Positions 54,703 to 64,000 of a DNA stretch of 64,000 nucleotides are shown one piece after another. This DNA comes from CAMCXT01 sp040403315. GTDB taxonomy: Bacteria; Bacteroidota; Bacteroidia; M30B66. The notes beneath the pieces are model-generated. The model was given only the letters and a program-made list of their open reading frames with translations. It searched no databases and had not been told where the DNA came from. The position numbers and the translations under genes are program-made. The first letter of the stretch is position 1. Each line of letters starts with the position of its first letter. The DNA lies in assembly GCA_040403315.1 (NCBI GenBank), contig JBBAKX010000004.1, positions 1 to 64,000 on the forward strand. The letters are read 5' to 3'.

Positions 54703-56281
54703 AAGATCCTGATCTTCCACCCACAGAACAACATCCTTTTTTGGCTTTAAAAGAATAAAATGCCAATCTATTGCTGCTAATTTTTCGGGCATTGTTAAAG
54801 GTCATTCTAAAATCGCGCTCCTTGTCGAAATTCATCAGATTGATTTTCTCGTACTCGCCTTCCATATCCATTGAAATTAAAACTGGATTCATTTTAGAAG
54901 CTTTAGAAACATCCATTTCTTTTTCAAACTCATTTGATTGGGCATTGTCGATATGGTCGTTAAAAACCATGTTCAATTTGTTATTGTAAAAGGTGGCATA
55001 AAAAGAGTTGAACATTCCACCATCATTAGCAGACACCTGTTGTTTTGGAATTACAGCCTGCCATGTGATTTCTCCATTACTCTCTAAATTCATTACTAGG
55101 ATATCGTTGTTGTGGTAATAATAAGTTGTTGAAGTAGACCCATTTGAATTGGTGTAGGTTACTACTTGGATGTACTCTTCCTCAAAAATAACCAAATTCC
55201 CGCCGTCAGGCTTTGAGATCACTTGTTTAAGATTGATGTTAGCACGAAGTTCTTGGTTTCGTTTTTTATCGGAATCGCTGTTATTCATTTTCTTGATCAA
55301 CTCAGTCGAAAAATCTTCCAAATTCTCAGCCGATACTTCACCAGTGCGATAATCTAACTTGTAGAAAAAGGTTCCCATCAAATCATCTCCACTTTTTTCA
55401 TCTCCATAAGTTCCAACGCAATAAGCATTTTCATTTTCATCAAAACGTAAGTTGATATTTCGGATGAAACGATTTTTCAGCTTTAATTCAAAATCAACCA
55501 TTTCACCTGCTACAACATTGAGGTTAATTAGTTTGAAATAGCTAGATGGATCGCCTTTTGAACGCTCTTTTTTAGGAATGTCAATTTGGGTAAGCATCAG
55601 AAATTGCTTGTCGGAAGTGAGATAATAATCTCTCACCGAAAAACTTTTGTTGTTGTATGGCAATTCAATTTCTAGGTTGTTTTGTTCTTCCATGGTTGAA
55701 TTCCAGATTTTCAAGAAAAATTTATCCTTTTCATCCTTTTCTAGCTTTGGTTGACGGAACATGTAAATCATCGTCGAATCTTGAGAAAGGTCAAAATAGT
55801 GCGACGATTGCCAGAATTTCTCCTCAAACTTATCAAGTTGGGTCATTTCAGAAATTGGAGAACCCTCAAAGTCGAACATCTGAGCATTGTAAGTCTTGAT
55901 TCTCTTGTCTTTCGTGTAATATACAATAACGATTTTATCCCTCATAATAAGGGTTTTTTCATAGTAGAGTCCTTTGTTTTTATCCTTGTCCTTGCGTTTT
56001 TTCAGGGTTTCCCAAGTAAAACTCTTAGCCTTACCGCCAATTTTCGCACGTGAACCCAATACGAGTTCTTTGTAGTTTTCTGCAACAACATTCTCTGTGC
56101 CGTAGGAAGCCAAATAAGGGATACCATCTTCAACTAGCACGGAAATCAATGAACCGCTACGCTCTCCTAAGATATATCCACCGTTATCGGGTGTTTTTTG
56201 GTAAGCGCCCCAAGTAACATATACTTGACCTTGAAGAAAAAATGAGCTAAATAAAAGGGAGAAAAAGAAAATCTTGTTCAT
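54662..56281 (-). CDS. hypothetical secreted protein
   Basis: 539 residues from ATG 56281 (MNKIFFFSLLFSSFFLQGQ, signal peptide). The remaining chain is strand-rich with repeated ~45-residue units, compatible with a propeller (LMLTQIDIPKKE, IRNINLRFDENENAYCVGTYGD, WQAVIPKQQVSAN, NNKLNMVFNDH). It ends in a Cys-Cys segment (KKGCCSVGGRSG). Not recognised. The frame extends 12 codons further upstream over the divergent gene's start, which I reject. Confidence 0.7.
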   Translation of the reverse strand: MNKIFFFSLLFSSFFLQGQVYVTWGAYQKTPDNGGYILGERSGSLISVLVEDGIPYLASYGTENVVAENYKELVLGSRAKIGGKAKSFTWETLKKRKDKDKNKGLYYEKTLIMRDKIVIVYYTKDKRIKTYNAQMFDFEGSPISEMTQLDKFEEKFWQSSHYFDLSQDSTMIYMFRQPKLEKDEKDKFFLKIWNSTMEEQNNLEIELPYNNKSFSVRDYYLTSDKQFLMLTQIDIPKKERSKGDPSSYFKLINLNVVAGEMVDFELKLKNRFIRNINLRFDENENAYCVGTYGDEKSGDDLMGTFFYKLDYRTGEVSAENLEDFSTELIKKMNNSDSDKKRNQELRANINLKQVISKPDGGNLVIFEEEYIQVVTYTNSNGSTSTTYYYHNNDILVMNLESNGEITWQAVIPKQQVSANDGGMFNSFYATFYNNKLNMVFNDHIDNAQSNEFEKEMDVSKASKMNPVLISMDMEGEYEKINLMNFDKERDFRMTFNNARKISSNRLAFYSFKAKKGCCSVGGRSGSSKSEYRVGLIEIQ

Positions 56282-56288
56282 TCTTGAA

Positions 56289-56296
56289 TATTTTTG
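56289..56296 (+). promoter_or_regulatory. -7 box of the outer-membrane protein gene
   Basis: TATTTTTG fits TAnnTTTG, 19 bases before the ATG at 56316. It supports that start over the upstream ATG at 56274. Confidence 0.45.
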
Positions 56297-56315
56297 CTCA
56301 AATATACACTGCCAC

Positions 56316-57068
56316 ATGAAAAAATCAATTGTTATTTTTTTGCTATCGACAGCACTTTCAGTTAATTTATTTGCTCAGCCCGAGAAAATAAAAGCGAAAA
56401 TCACCGAACGTACTGCAGAGCAAGTTGAAGCTGAAATTGAAAATGTTGACTCTTGGTTGAGCAATCAATTCTCTATCGACCCTGCATGGCTTACCCGAGG
56501 TAACATCGTTTTGGGCTACGAACGTGAACTTGGCGAGTATTTTTCGGCGAGAGCGCATGTTGGCGTTTCGCTCAAAGACTATTTAGATGGCGTTATTTTC
56601 AATGGAATTATTGACCAAGGTCTAGTTGTAAAATCAAGCACTCCAGCACTAAGTTATGGTGGAGAAGTTCGTTACTATGCATTAGAAACAGGCAGTTTCC
56701 GGAATTTCTTCACCGGACTTGGTATTTACAGAAGAAATTACAATTACACAGGCTATTTCGAAGATCCTTTTGCATCCTTAAACCCTAAACCAATAACTAA
56801 ACCAACAAACCGAGAGTTCAAAACTTCGGCAACCGATGTATACCTTCGATATGGCACTTATGTAACGTTGTATGAAACAAAAACTTTCAAAACATCCTTA
56901 GAATTAGGACTTTCATTAGGTATGTCGTTTGCAAGTTTCTTCACAAACGAAATAACAACGGAATACGATCCAAATACTAACGGTTTCATTGAAGTGCAAA
57001 CTGCATCACCAGAAACATCATTCCAATATATGGCCCAGCCGCATGCAGGGCTAAACTTTGTTTTTTAA
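56316..57068 (+). CDS. hypothetical outer-membrane beta-barrel protein
   Basis: 250 residues: signal peptide (KKSIVIFLLSTALSVNLFAQ), then alternating amphipathic strands (YFSARAHVGVSLKDY, GEVRYYALETGSF, DVYLRYGTYVTLYETKTF) and a final HAGLNFVF with terminal Phe, the usual outer-membrane signature. Function unknown. Followed by a strong terminator. Confidence 0.72.
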   Translation: MKKSIVIFLLSTALSVNLFAQPEKIKAKITERTAEQVEAEIENVDSWLSNQFSIDPAWLTRGNIVLGYERELGEYFSARAHVGVSLKDYLDGVIFNGIIDQGLVVKSSTPALSYGGEVRYYALETGSFRNFFTGLGIYRRNYNYTGYFEDPFASLNPKPITKPTNREFKTSATDVYLRYGTYVTLYETKTFKTSLELGLSLGMSFASFFTNEITTEYDPNTNGFIEVQTASPETSFQYMAQPHAGLNFVF

Positions 57069-57091
57069 ATACAACAATCCCACACAATTTT

Positions 57092-57118
57092 AGCCGGTTC
57101 AAAGTAGCCGGCTTTTTT
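57092..57118 (+). terminator. terminator after the barrel gene
   Basis: AGCCGG (57092-57097) and CCGGCT (57108-57113) form a stem with a 10-base loop, followed by six T. It is 24 bases past the stop codon. Confidence 0.85.
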
Positions 57119-57355
57119 ATTTTCCTCCGGGGAAGATGGCATTCCGGAAGTTACAACATCGCCAATATATACTGTGGCATACTTCTAAAACCATGCGTCA
57201 TGTGGGCTTTCACCCCGCGGAAAGATCGAAATCATGAACAATCTTGACCTTTCCGCTCATCCAAATTTGGTCACAAGTCCAATGCGTCCATGTCGGGTAC
57301 TTGAGCAATTTCCTCGAACAATAATTTTACAGCTCTATCAATCAGCAACTTGCAC
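57119..57355. other. intergenic with one long hairpin
   Basis: No gene seen. GCGGAAAG (57217-57224) and CTTTCCGC (57249-57256) are perfect 8-base inverted repeats. Function unknown. Confidence 0.45.
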
Positions 57356-57401
57356 TAGTACCTTGCATTAGTACCTTGTATTACATAGTACCATATACTA
57401 T
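57356..57401. promoter_or_regulatory. operator-like repeats before the PadR gene
   Basis: TAGTACCTTG occurs at 57356-57365 and 57369-57378, and TAGTACC again at 57386. The third copy is part of the perfect dyad ATAGTA (57385-57390) and TACTAT (57396-57401). They lie 8-53 bases upstream of the -7 box, a place where PadR-type regulators often bind to control their own operon. Confidence 0.5.
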
Positions 57402-57408
57402 TTAGTTC

Positions 57409-57416
57409 TATGTTTG
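57409..57416 (+). promoter_or_regulatory. -7 box of the padR-pspC operon
   Basis: TATGTTTG fits TAnnTTTG and ends 4 bases before the ATG at 57421, implying a very short leader. Confidence 0.5.
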
Positions 57417-57420
57417 CAGC

Positions 57421-57759
57421 ATGAATCTAGAAAACACCAAAGCGCAAATGCGAAAAGGCGTGCTTGAGTTCTGCATCCTTTCGGTTTTGTCGAACGGAGA
57501 TGCCTATACTTCCGACATCATCAACAAGCTCAAAGAAGCCCAATTAATCGTTGTTGAAGGTACGCTTTACCCAATGCTCACCCGATTAAAAAATGCTGGA
57601 TTACTGCAATATCGCTGGGAAGAAAGTACCTCTGGACCACCGAGAAAATACTATAGCCTTACCGAAATGGGCTTCAAATTCCTCGAAGAACTTAAATGCT
57701 CTTGGAACGATCTCGTTGAATCTGTTAATCAAACACTTAAACCCTTAGTTTCTCGATAG
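57421..57759 (+). CDS. PadR-family transcriptional regulator
   Basis: 112 residues, small PadR type: winged helix (RKGVLEFCILSVLSNGDAYTSDIINKLKE, GTLYPMLTRLKNAGLLQYRWEESTSGPPRKYYSLTEMG) and a short C-terminal helix. PadR proteins are usually repressors with small or peptide ligands or membrane-stress inputs. The pspC-like gene follows after 2 bases, a pairing known from Bacteroidota envelope-stress loci. Confidence 0.93.
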   Translation: MNLENTKAQMRKGVLEFCILSVLSNGDAYTSDIINKLKEAQLIVVEGTLYPMLTRLKNAGLLQYRWEESTSGPPRKYYSLTEMGFKFLEELKCSWNDLVESVNQTLKPLVSR

Positions 57760-57761
57760 TT

Positions 57762-59384
57762 ATGAATAAGACCATCAGTATTAATCTCGGCGGAATGCAC
57801 TTCAATCTCGAAGAGGCCGCATACGAAAAACTTAGTCGTTACATTCTCACTATCAAGGCCTCTTTTCAAGATGCAGAAAGCCGCGACGAAATTATAGGCG
57901 ACATCGAAAGTCGAATCGCTGAACTTTTTCAAGAAAAACTTAAAAACCGACAAGTTGTACTTCTGCAGGATATCGATGATGTAATTTCCATCATGGGTCA
58001 ACCCGAAGACTACAACCAAGAGCCGGGCGAATCGAAACACGAAAACCAAGCAAATCCTCAAACAGATCAAGCTTCCAACGACCTATATACAGGACCCCGA
58101 AGATTATATCGCGCTCCCGACGAAGGTATGGTTGGTGGTGTTTGCGTTGGACTAGGATATTACTTCGGAATCGATCCAGTTTGGCTTCGCATAGCTTTTT
58201 TGGCTGCCTTTTTCCTCGCAGGAGGTGGAATTTTGATTTACATAATTCTCTGGATCGCCATCCCAAAGGCGGAAAGTACTGCCGAAAAACTACAAATGCG
58301 TGGAGAACCTGTTAACATTTCGAATATCGAAAAAAACATTCGCGACGAAATCAACCGTCTCCAAAGTAAAACTGGTGCCTTCTCAAAGAAAGCAAAACAC
58401 ACTGGATCTGCAGCCACGAATTTACTGAACGAATTTTTCGAATCGCTGCTGAAAATCATCAAGCAAATTTTAGCCTTCATGGGGAAATCGTTCGGAATCT
58501 TCCTACTTATTGTTGGAAGTCTTCTTCTGCTCGCTTGGCTTTCTGTAGTACTCAGTGGTGGCTATGGTATCAACCTTTCTACCGACGATGAAATCAGCAA
58601 CTTTTCAGTTACTGCGTTTCTGGGGGCGTTTTTCAACAATCCTAGCCACCTCAAATTCTTCCTTATTGGGTTGGCATTGTTCACCATCACACCCATTATT
58701 TCGATCGTGATACTTGGTCTGCGGCTTGTCACTCGAAAAGGTCTTTTATCAGGATGGCCTGCAGCAGTGAACGGCAGTATTTTTACCATAGGATTAATTT
58801 TAATGGTCGTTACCGCTGCTTTAACGCTTACCGAATTTAAATCTAAAGGTAAACTTATCGAACCCGTTGGATTGGTGCAGCCACCTGTTAGCGACACTTT
58901 GGAAATTAAAATCCTTCAAAATCCACTGCCTCAGCTAAAAAATCAAGTTGATTTTGACCACTGGAAATTTTATCTCGAAGATGGCGAACCTCCTTTTATC
59001 GTAGGACAAGTTGGGCTTTCTGTGCTTAAATCCGAAAACGACCAAGTAGATATCCAAGTCTCCAAAACAGCAAAAGGCGAAACAAAAAAATCAGCTATCC
59101 AAACAGCTTCGGGAATCAACACTTTCATAAAACAAGAAGGCAATGTTATTTGGATGAATCCATATTTTACCCTTAAAAATGGCATGAAATGGAGAAACCA
59201 AGTGGCCAACTTTTCGCTTTTTATCCCCGAAGGAAAGTATGTGAGATTCCATCCTGGCACCAACGAAATATTCACCGAAGTGCCTAATATTCAGAATCTT
59301 GATGACGAAGAAATAGAAATGGAACTTTGGAAAATGAGTAAAGATGGCCTTGACTGTCAATCGTGTATTACCGAAACAGAATAA
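57762..59384 (+). CDS. PspC-domain membrane protein
   Basis: 540 residues. N-terminal 60 residues helical (LEEAAYEKLSRYILTIKASFQDAESRDEI), then the PspC domain (RRLYRAPDEGMVGGVCVGLGYYFGIDPVWLR, FFLAGGGILIYIILWIAIPKA) at 110-170, further membrane helices (about 225-355) and a C-terminal strand-rich domain with a final CQSC motif. PspC proteins sense envelope stress in the inner membrane. Regulated with the PadR gene in front. Confidence 0.88.
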   Translation: MNKTISINLGGMHFNLEEAAYEKLSRYILTIKASFQDAESRDEIIGDIESRIAELFQEKLKNRQVVLLQDIDDVISIMGQPEDYNQEPGESKHENQANPQTDQASNDLYTGPRRLYRAPDEGMVGGVCVGLGYYFGIDPVWLRIAFLAAFFLAGGGILIYIILWIAIPKAESTAEKLQMRGEPVNISNIEKNIRDEINRLQSKTGAFSKKAKHTGSAATNLLNEFFESLLKIIKQILAFMGKSFGIFLLIVGSLLLLAWLSVVLSGGYGINLSTDDEISNFSVTAFLGAFFNNPSHLKFFLIGLALFTITPIISIVILGLRLVTRKGLLSGWPAAVNGSIFTIGLILMVVTAALTLTEFKSKGKLIEPVGLVQPPVSDTLEIKILQNPLPQLKNQVDFDHWKFYLEDGEPPFIVGQVGLSVLKSENDQVDIQVSKTAKGETKKSAIQTASGINTFIKQEGNVIWMNPYFTLKNGMKWRNQVANFSLFIPEGKYVRFHPGTNEIFTEVPNIQNLDDEEIEMELWKMSKDGLDCQSCITETE

Positions 59385-59461
59385 GCCTTTCGACTCTTTT
59401 CCACAATCTTTGTTGATCGTTTTCAAATGGATGCTTGAGGCTTTTCAGGTATTTTTATCCC

Positions 59462-61564
59462 GTGCAAATCCTCGAAACACCTTTACACGTTGTACCTGGC
59501 GTTATTCCGAAAAAAGCAGCTTTGCTCAGGAAAGACTGTGGAATCGAAACCGTAGGCGACCTCCTGACTTGGTATCCGTTTCGGTATATCGACCGCACAA
59601 AAGTCTACACAATTCGCGAAATCAACGAAGATCTCCAATACATCCAACTGGTTGGAAGACTCGAACAAGTTAAACTTGTAGGCAAGGAACAGAAAAAACA
59701 ACGACTCAGCGCAATCCTTAGAGATTCATCAGGAATTGTAGAATTGGTTTGGTTTCAGGGCATCAAGTATGTGCAAGATAAATTGCGCCCAGGAATGGAC
59801 TTTCTAGTGTTTGGTAAGCCAACAAATTTTCATGGCACTTGGAACATTCCACATCCTGACATAGAAATCTATTCGGCCGAAAAAGCCGCACAAGCTTCCA
59901 AATTACAACCGGTGTATTCGAGCTCGGAAGCCATGAAACGCGCATTTCTGGAAAGCAAAGGTTTGTCTACCATGATCCAAAACATCTTGCGGTTTGTAGA
60001 AGGTAGAATCTTTGAAACCGTTCCAGATTCGATGCGCAAAGAGCTCAATCTGATTGGCTTAGATGATGCTTTTCGATGGATTCATCAGCCATCAAACCCC
60101 GATGAACTAAAAAAAGCCGAGCACCGATTAAAGTTTGAGGAATTGTTTTTCCTTCAAATTCGACTTATCCGTCAGAACCTCATCAACAAAAAGCAAATCA
60201 AAGGTTTTGCCTTCGAGTCTATCGGCAATTACTTCAACACGTTTTACAACCACCACATGCCGTTCCAACTTACCAATGCACAGAAACGGGTGCTGAAGGA
60301 AGTTAGGGCAGATGTGGCTCGTCCGATTCAAATGAATCGACTGGTACAAGGTGATGTTGGCAGCGGAAAAACGATTGTTGCATTCATGAGCATGCTCATG
60401 GCGCTCGACAATGGATTTCAAGCGTGCTTAATGGCGCCAACCGAAATTCTTGCGCAACAACATTATCTTTCGCTTGGAGAGCTTGCACGCGCCATTGGAG
60501 TCAATATTCGGCTGCTTACTGGATCGTCGAAGATAAAGGAACGTCGAGAAATTCATGCAGAACTTGAAGAAGGCACTTTACATATTTTGGTTGGAACGCA
60601 CGCGCTGCTTGAAGACAAGGTAAAGTTTCACAATTTAGGCTTCGTGGTGATTGATGAGCAACACCGTTTTGGTGTGGCTCAGAGAGCGAAATTGTGGGCG
60701 AAAAACCACCTTCCTCCTCATGTACTTATCATGAGCGCAACACCCATTCCGAGAACCCTCGCCATGACTTTATACGGCGATTTGGATGTGTCGGTAATCG
60801 ACGAATTGCCGCCCGGAAGGAAGCCTATCAAAACCATGCACCGTTACGAAAGCGAACGACCAGTGGTTTTGGAATTTCTGAAAAAGGAAATTGCACTTGG
60901 AAGGCAGATTTATTTCGTGTATCCACTCATCGAAGAAAGCGAACAAATGGATTACCGAAATCTGTTCGAAGGCTATGAGCATTTGATTACTTGGTTCCCA
61001 GCGCCAAAATACCATCTCAGTATAGTTCATGGCCGTTTAAAGGCTGCCGATAAAGAATTCGAAATGCAACGATTTGTTAAGCGCGAAACCCAAATCATGG
61101 TGGCTACAACTGTAATCGAGGTGGGTGTAAATGTTCCCAACGCCTCTGTGATGGTGATAGAAAGTGCAGAACGGTTTGGATTGTCGCAGTTACATCAGCT
61201 GCGTGGCCGTGTTGGACGAGGTGCAGATCAATCGTATTGTGTGATGATTACTGGAGTAAAATTGAGTTCTGACGCCCGAATTCGATTAAAAACAATGACC
61301 GAAACCAACGACGGATTTAAGATTGCCGAAGTGGATTTGCGCCTACGCGGACCGGGAGATTTGCAAGGCACACAACAAAGTGGAACATTAGATCTGAAAC
61401 TCGCCGATTTAAGTCGAGACGCTTCCTTGATTGCTTGGTGCAGAGAACAAGCCATGGCTTTACTCGATCGAGATCCAAATCTAGAACAAGAAGAAAATCA
61501 TTGCGTCAAAGAAAAACTGTTGATTCTTCAAAGCAAACAGATGAATTGGGGTAGAATATCCTAA
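59462..61564 (+). CDS. recG: ATP-dependent DNA helicase RecG
   Basis: About 700 residues, the family length. OB-fold wedge domain N-terminal (IQLVGRLEQVKLVGKEQKKQR), Walker A GDVGSGKT, DEQH box in VVIDEQHRFGV, motif III SATPIPRTLAMT, motif VI QLRGRVGRG. It remodels stalled replication forks and Holliday junctions. I take GTG 59462 (QILETPLHVVPGV); a TTG at 59435 would add nine residues. Converges on the aldehyde dehydrogenase gene without a gap. Confidence 0.96.
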   Translation: MQILETPLHVVPGVIPKKAALLRKDCGIETVGDLLTWYPFRYIDRTKVYTIREINEDLQYIQLVGRLEQVKLVGKEQKKQRLSAILRDSSGIVELVWFQGIKYVQDKLRPGMDFLVFGKPTNFHGTWNIPHPDIEIYSAEKAAQASKLQPVYSSSEAMKRAFLESKGLSTMIQNILRFVEGRIFETVPDSMRKELNLIGLDDAFRWIHQPSNPDELKKAEHRLKFEELFFLQIRLIRQNLINKKQIKGFAFESIGNYFNTFYNHHMPFQLTNAQKRVLKEVRADVARPIQMNRLVQGDVGSGKTIVAFMSMLMALDNGFQACLMAPTEILAQQHYLSLGELARAIGVNIRLLTGSSKIKERREIHAELEEGTLHILVGTHALLEDKVKFHNLGFVVIDEQHRFGVAQRAKLWAKNHLPPHVLIMSATPIPRTLAMTLYGDLDVSVIDELPPGRKPIKTMHRYESERPVVLEFLKKEIALGRQIYFVYPLIEESEQMDYRNLFEGYEHLITWFPAPKYHLSIVHGRLKAADKEFEMQRFVKRETQIMVATTVIEVGVNVPNASVMVIESAERFGLSQLHQLRGRVGRGADQSYCVMITGVKLSSDARIRLKTMTETNDGFKIAEVDLRLRGPGDLQGTQQSGTLDLKLADLSRDASLIAWCREQAMALLDRDPNLEQEENHCVKEKLLILQSKQMNWGRIS

Positions 61565-63052
61565 CTAGTGCTTGATGCACACATTCTTAGCTTCGGTGAA
61601 AAACCGTAAAGCTTCCCAACCACCTTCACGCCCTACTCCACTCTGCTTCACACCACCAAAAGGCGTACGAAGATCGCGCAACATCCAGCAATTAATCCAC
61701 ACAATTCCGGTTTGAAGTTTTGCAGCTACACGCTGGGAAGTTCCAAGATTGGTAGTCCAAACAGATGAAGCCAAACCGTAAGGTGTACAGTTCGCAAATT
61801 GCAGGGCTTCTTCCTCTGTATCGAATGGAATCAACGTTACCACAGGACCGAAAATTTCCTCTTGGTTTGTGCGGCAATATGGATCCAATCCCTCAAAAAC
61901 AGTTGGTTCCATGAAATAACCATTCTCTAACCCTGATGGATGAATTCGATTGCCTCCACACAACATTGTTCCTCCTTCCGATTTTGCCAATTCCACATAC
62001 GACAATACCTTCAACAGATGTGGTTCAGAAACAATTGCTCCAATATTTGAATCTGCATTTTGTGGATCACCAACTTTCAAGGTCTTCACTTTCGAAATAA
62101 AAGCATCCTTGAATCGGTCGTAAATACTTCGTTGAATGAGAATCCTTGAACCACACAAACAAATTTGACCTTGGTTAGAAAATGCCGCACGAACGGTCTC
62201 CGATACAGTTTCTTCAAATGCGCAATCTGCAAATACCAGTGTTGCATTCTTTCCACCCAATTCCAGCGATAGCTTCTTGAACTGAGGTGCTGCAATCGAA
62301 GCAATTGTGGAGCCTGTTTGCGTTCCTCCCGTGAAAGAAATGGCCTTGATTCCTGGATGACTCACCAATGGTGTTCCGATAGATGGGCCTGTTCCGTGAA
62401 GAACATTCAACACGCCGGCTGGAAAACCTGCTTCAATGCAGAGTTTCGAAAAATGGAAAGCTGAAGCTGGTGTTATTTCGGATGGCTTGGCCAATACCGT
62501 ATTTCCGGCGGCCAATGCAGGTGCAATTTTCCAAGTAAACAAGTACAATGGAAGATTCCATGGAGAAATGCAGGCCACCACGCCGATCGGTTGGCGCAAG
62601 GTGTAATTCAGGGCAAGTCCATCCATATCGTGTGCTTCTGTTGATCCATGGAGGATTGACGTAGCAAAGAAGCGGATATTCGAAATTGCTCGTGGGATAT
62701 CTACCGTTCTAGTAATCGATATTGGTTTCCCATTGTCGAACGACTCGATGAAAGCCAACACTATAATATCCCTTTCCATCAAATCTGCCAATCGAAGCAT
62801 CAAATCGGAACGATACTTTGCCGTGCTGGTCGACCATGCAGGAAAAGCGGCAGATGCTGCATCGTAAGCCGATTGTACATCGTCAGATCCACTTTCAGCA
62901 ATCTGACCATAAATCCTGCCCGATGCCGGATGGAAATTCGAAATCCACTTCCCTGTTTGTGCAGGCTTCAAACCACCACCGATATAATTCAGAATTTCAG
63001 TTGGAACAGCAGTTAGAGAAGCTTCTGTGGTTGATTTGTGCAAAGTTTCCAT
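61565..63052 (-). CDS. aldehyde dehydrogenase, ALDH8A1-like (probable 2-aminomuconate semialdehyde dehydrogenase)
   Basis: 495 residues, NAD-dependent ALDH. SPWNLPLYLFTWKIAPALAAGN, FTGGTQTGS and the catalytic Glu in LELGGKN, the catalytic Cys in NQGQICLCGSR and EEIFGPVVTL are complete. The QICLC context resembles AMSDH/ALDH8A1, which oxidises 2-aminomuconate 6-semialdehyde after ACMSD. The kynurenine genes are 11 kb away in this window, so the assignment to that pathway is probable, not proven. Confidence 0.82.
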   Translation of the reverse strand: METLHKSTTEASLTAVPTEILNYIGGGLKPAQTGKWISNFHPASGRIYGQIAESGSDDVQSAYDAASAAFPAWSTSTAKYRSDLMLRLADLMERDIIVLAFIESFDNGKPISITRTVDIPRAISNIRFFATSILHGSTEAHDMDGLALNYTLRQPIGVVACISPWNLPLYLFTWKIAPALAAGNTVLAKPSEITPASAFHFSKLCIEAGFPAGVLNVLHGTGPSIGTPLVSHPGIKAISFTGGTQTGSTIASIAAPQFKKLSLELGGKNATLVFADCAFEETVSETVRAAFSNQGQICLCGSRILIQRSIYDRFKDAFISKVKTLKVGDPQNADSNIGAIVSEPHLLKVLSYVELAKSEGGTMLCGGNRIHPSGLENGYFMEPTVFEGLDPYCRTNQEEIFGPVVTLIPFDTEEEALQFANCTPYGLASSVWTTNLGTSQRVAAKLQTGIVWINCWMLRDLRTPFGGVKQSGVGREGGWEALRFFTEAKNVCIKH

Positions 63053-63088
63053 GGATGATTGGATTTCGGGAATAAAGATACGGATTGA

Positions 63089-64000
63089 CTACAATGTTGG
63101 TGAAGCAGGCTTCCATTTCCCCGGAGGGATAAAAGGCAAGACGATAAAAATTAGCGGGTACATTAATCTGAATGGCACCCATAAAAAAAGGTTAAAGCGT
63201 ATCTTAAAATGGATAGCCAACCAAATCATCCAACTGCTTTCTAGGAACATTAGCAGTGCAAACGATTCAATTGAACTGTATAAAAACAACCAAGGCGAAA
63301 TCAGCCAAAGTCCAATCAATGCTGTAAAGCCAAGTTTTCGGATATCGGTCAAATGACTGTACTTCGAAGCCCATCTTTTACGTTGAACGAAAAAATCTTT
63401 CCACTTTAATGGAGCTGGTGTTAGTACCAATGCGTCTGAATGCAATTGTACTCCGATCTTATGTGGATTTCTTTTCCAGAAATCATGCATCAAAAGCACA
63501 TCATCTCCAGAAGCGATTTCAAGGTGCTGAGAGTAGCCATTCACAGAATTCCACGTTGACCTACGAAACATCAAATTTGCCCCACTGCACATCAATGGAA
63601 CCTTCAATCCCGCTGAACCCATTGTAACAGTGAGTAAGCACAAACTTTCGATCACAGCGAAACTGCCTACCACCGAATGCTCACTCTTCATCAAAACGGG
63701 TCCAATCACCATATCCGTTTGCGAATCAAAGCCACTTCGCATCGATTGAATCCAAAGTTTCGTGTTTTCTGAATCTGCATCTGTTGTGCAGATTAACTCT
63801 TGCTTTCCATGCAAAATCCCGGAAGTGAGCGCCCTTTTCTTGGATCCTTTCTGTTGATTTTCCAATTGTAGTAGCATCGCTCGTTCAGGTAAGTTGGGCG
63901 TCCATGAACCAATCGATCCATCATCAACAAGTACCCAAGCATCTTCTGGATTAAGTAAAGTAAGATGAATGCGCGCTTCTATGTCATTGTAATGCTGTTG
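63089..64000 (-). CDS. family 2 glycosyltransferase, 5' end beyond window
   Basis: Last 304 residues of a membrane glycosyltransferase (GT2 fold); the frame stays open to the window edge. Visible: VLVDDGSI, the nucleotide/metal site ICTTDADSE, GGYSQHLEIASGDDVLLMHDF with the acid pair, the QRKRW (QxxRW) motif, and C-terminal membrane helices (LIGLWLISPWLFLYSSIESFALLMFLESS and after). These motifs suggest a processive or polysaccharide-type enzyme. Stop at 63089-63091. Confidence 0.85.
   Translation of the reverse strand, partial: QQHYNDIEARIHLTLLNPEDAWVLVDDGSIGSWTPNLPERAMLLQLENQQKGSKKRALTSGILHGKQELICTTDADSENTKLWIQSMRSGFDSQTDMVIGPVLMKSEHSVVGSFAVIESLCLLTVTMGSAGLKVPLMCSGANLMFRRSTWNSVNGYSQHLEIASGDDVLLMHDFWKRNPHKIGVQLHSDALVLTPAPLKWKDFFVQRKRWASKYSHLTDIRKLGFTALIGLWLISPWLFLYSSIESFALLMFLESSWMIWLAIHFKIRFNLFLWVPFRLMYPLIFIVLPFIPPGKWKPASPTL

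Overview
The window looks like a Bacteroidota chromosome, probably Flavobacteriales (Cryomorphaceae/Crocinitomicaceae-like, inferred). Supporting signs are two intact type IX secretion (T9SS) cargo proteins with C-terminal sorting domains, a PorP/SprF-type gene next to a gliding-type (CHU_C) adhesin, Bacteroidota promoters (-7 box TAnnTTTG), DUF3078, DUF4421 and DUF4197 proteins, a fused E1 alpha/beta dehydrogenase and a long purF-like protein.

Region 1 (1 to about 12.1 kb) is an array of integron-type gene cassettes. Eight attC-like sites are visible, one partial and one degenerate, all in the same orientation. For five of the seven cassettes the first 9-10 bases are the exact reverse complement of the cassette's own R'' core, which is the signature of cassettes that once were circles. 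A sixth matches 8 of 10 bases and the seventh fails. Cassettes 1-5 carry a MNT/HEPN toxin-antitoxin pair, two Fic proteins, a WYL-like protein and an unknown protein. Several have their own Bacteroidota promoter directly in front of the start codon. A possible giant cassette 6 (5.8 kb) holds a decayed T9SS adhesin and its PorP/SprF partner. Cassette 7 carries an acyl-ACP desaturase behind a 42-bp dyad. No integrase is present in the window. Cassette 6 and the sequence after the last site begin with the same 250-300 bp noncoding segment, which has a conserved hairpin.

Region 2 (12.4-20 kb) is a copper-handling island. It holds a Cys-rich copper-storage protein, a ruined HMA chaperone, a tiny membrane protein, an HMA-MauE membrane protein, a frameshifted DUF3347 protein, a multicopper oxidase with a C-terminal barrel-like extension, a GAF-histidine kinase with one nonsense codon, a membrane protein and a SCO-family copper chaperone. 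All clear gene breakages in the window lie between 4.6 and 18.4 kb.

Region 3 (20-64 kb) is ordinary, intact chromosome: mscL and a DUF3078 protein; a 1408-residue T9SS beta-repeat protein; SAM hydrolase, phoH, purC and hldD; an ECF sigma/anti-sigma unit in line with a split transketolase whose halves are separated by a VWA protein; murQ and the E1 fusion; transporters; a secreted M43 protease; a purF-like gene; kynurenine-pathway genes (3-hydroxyanthranilate dioxygenase, ACMS decarboxylase, an atypical SDR and, 10 kb away, an ALDH8A1-like dehydrogenase); a threonylcarbamoyl-AMP synthase; a signal-peptide-bearing YidD with two unknown membrane proteins; a PadR-PspC pair with operator-like repeats; recG; and a glycosyltransferase cut by the window end.
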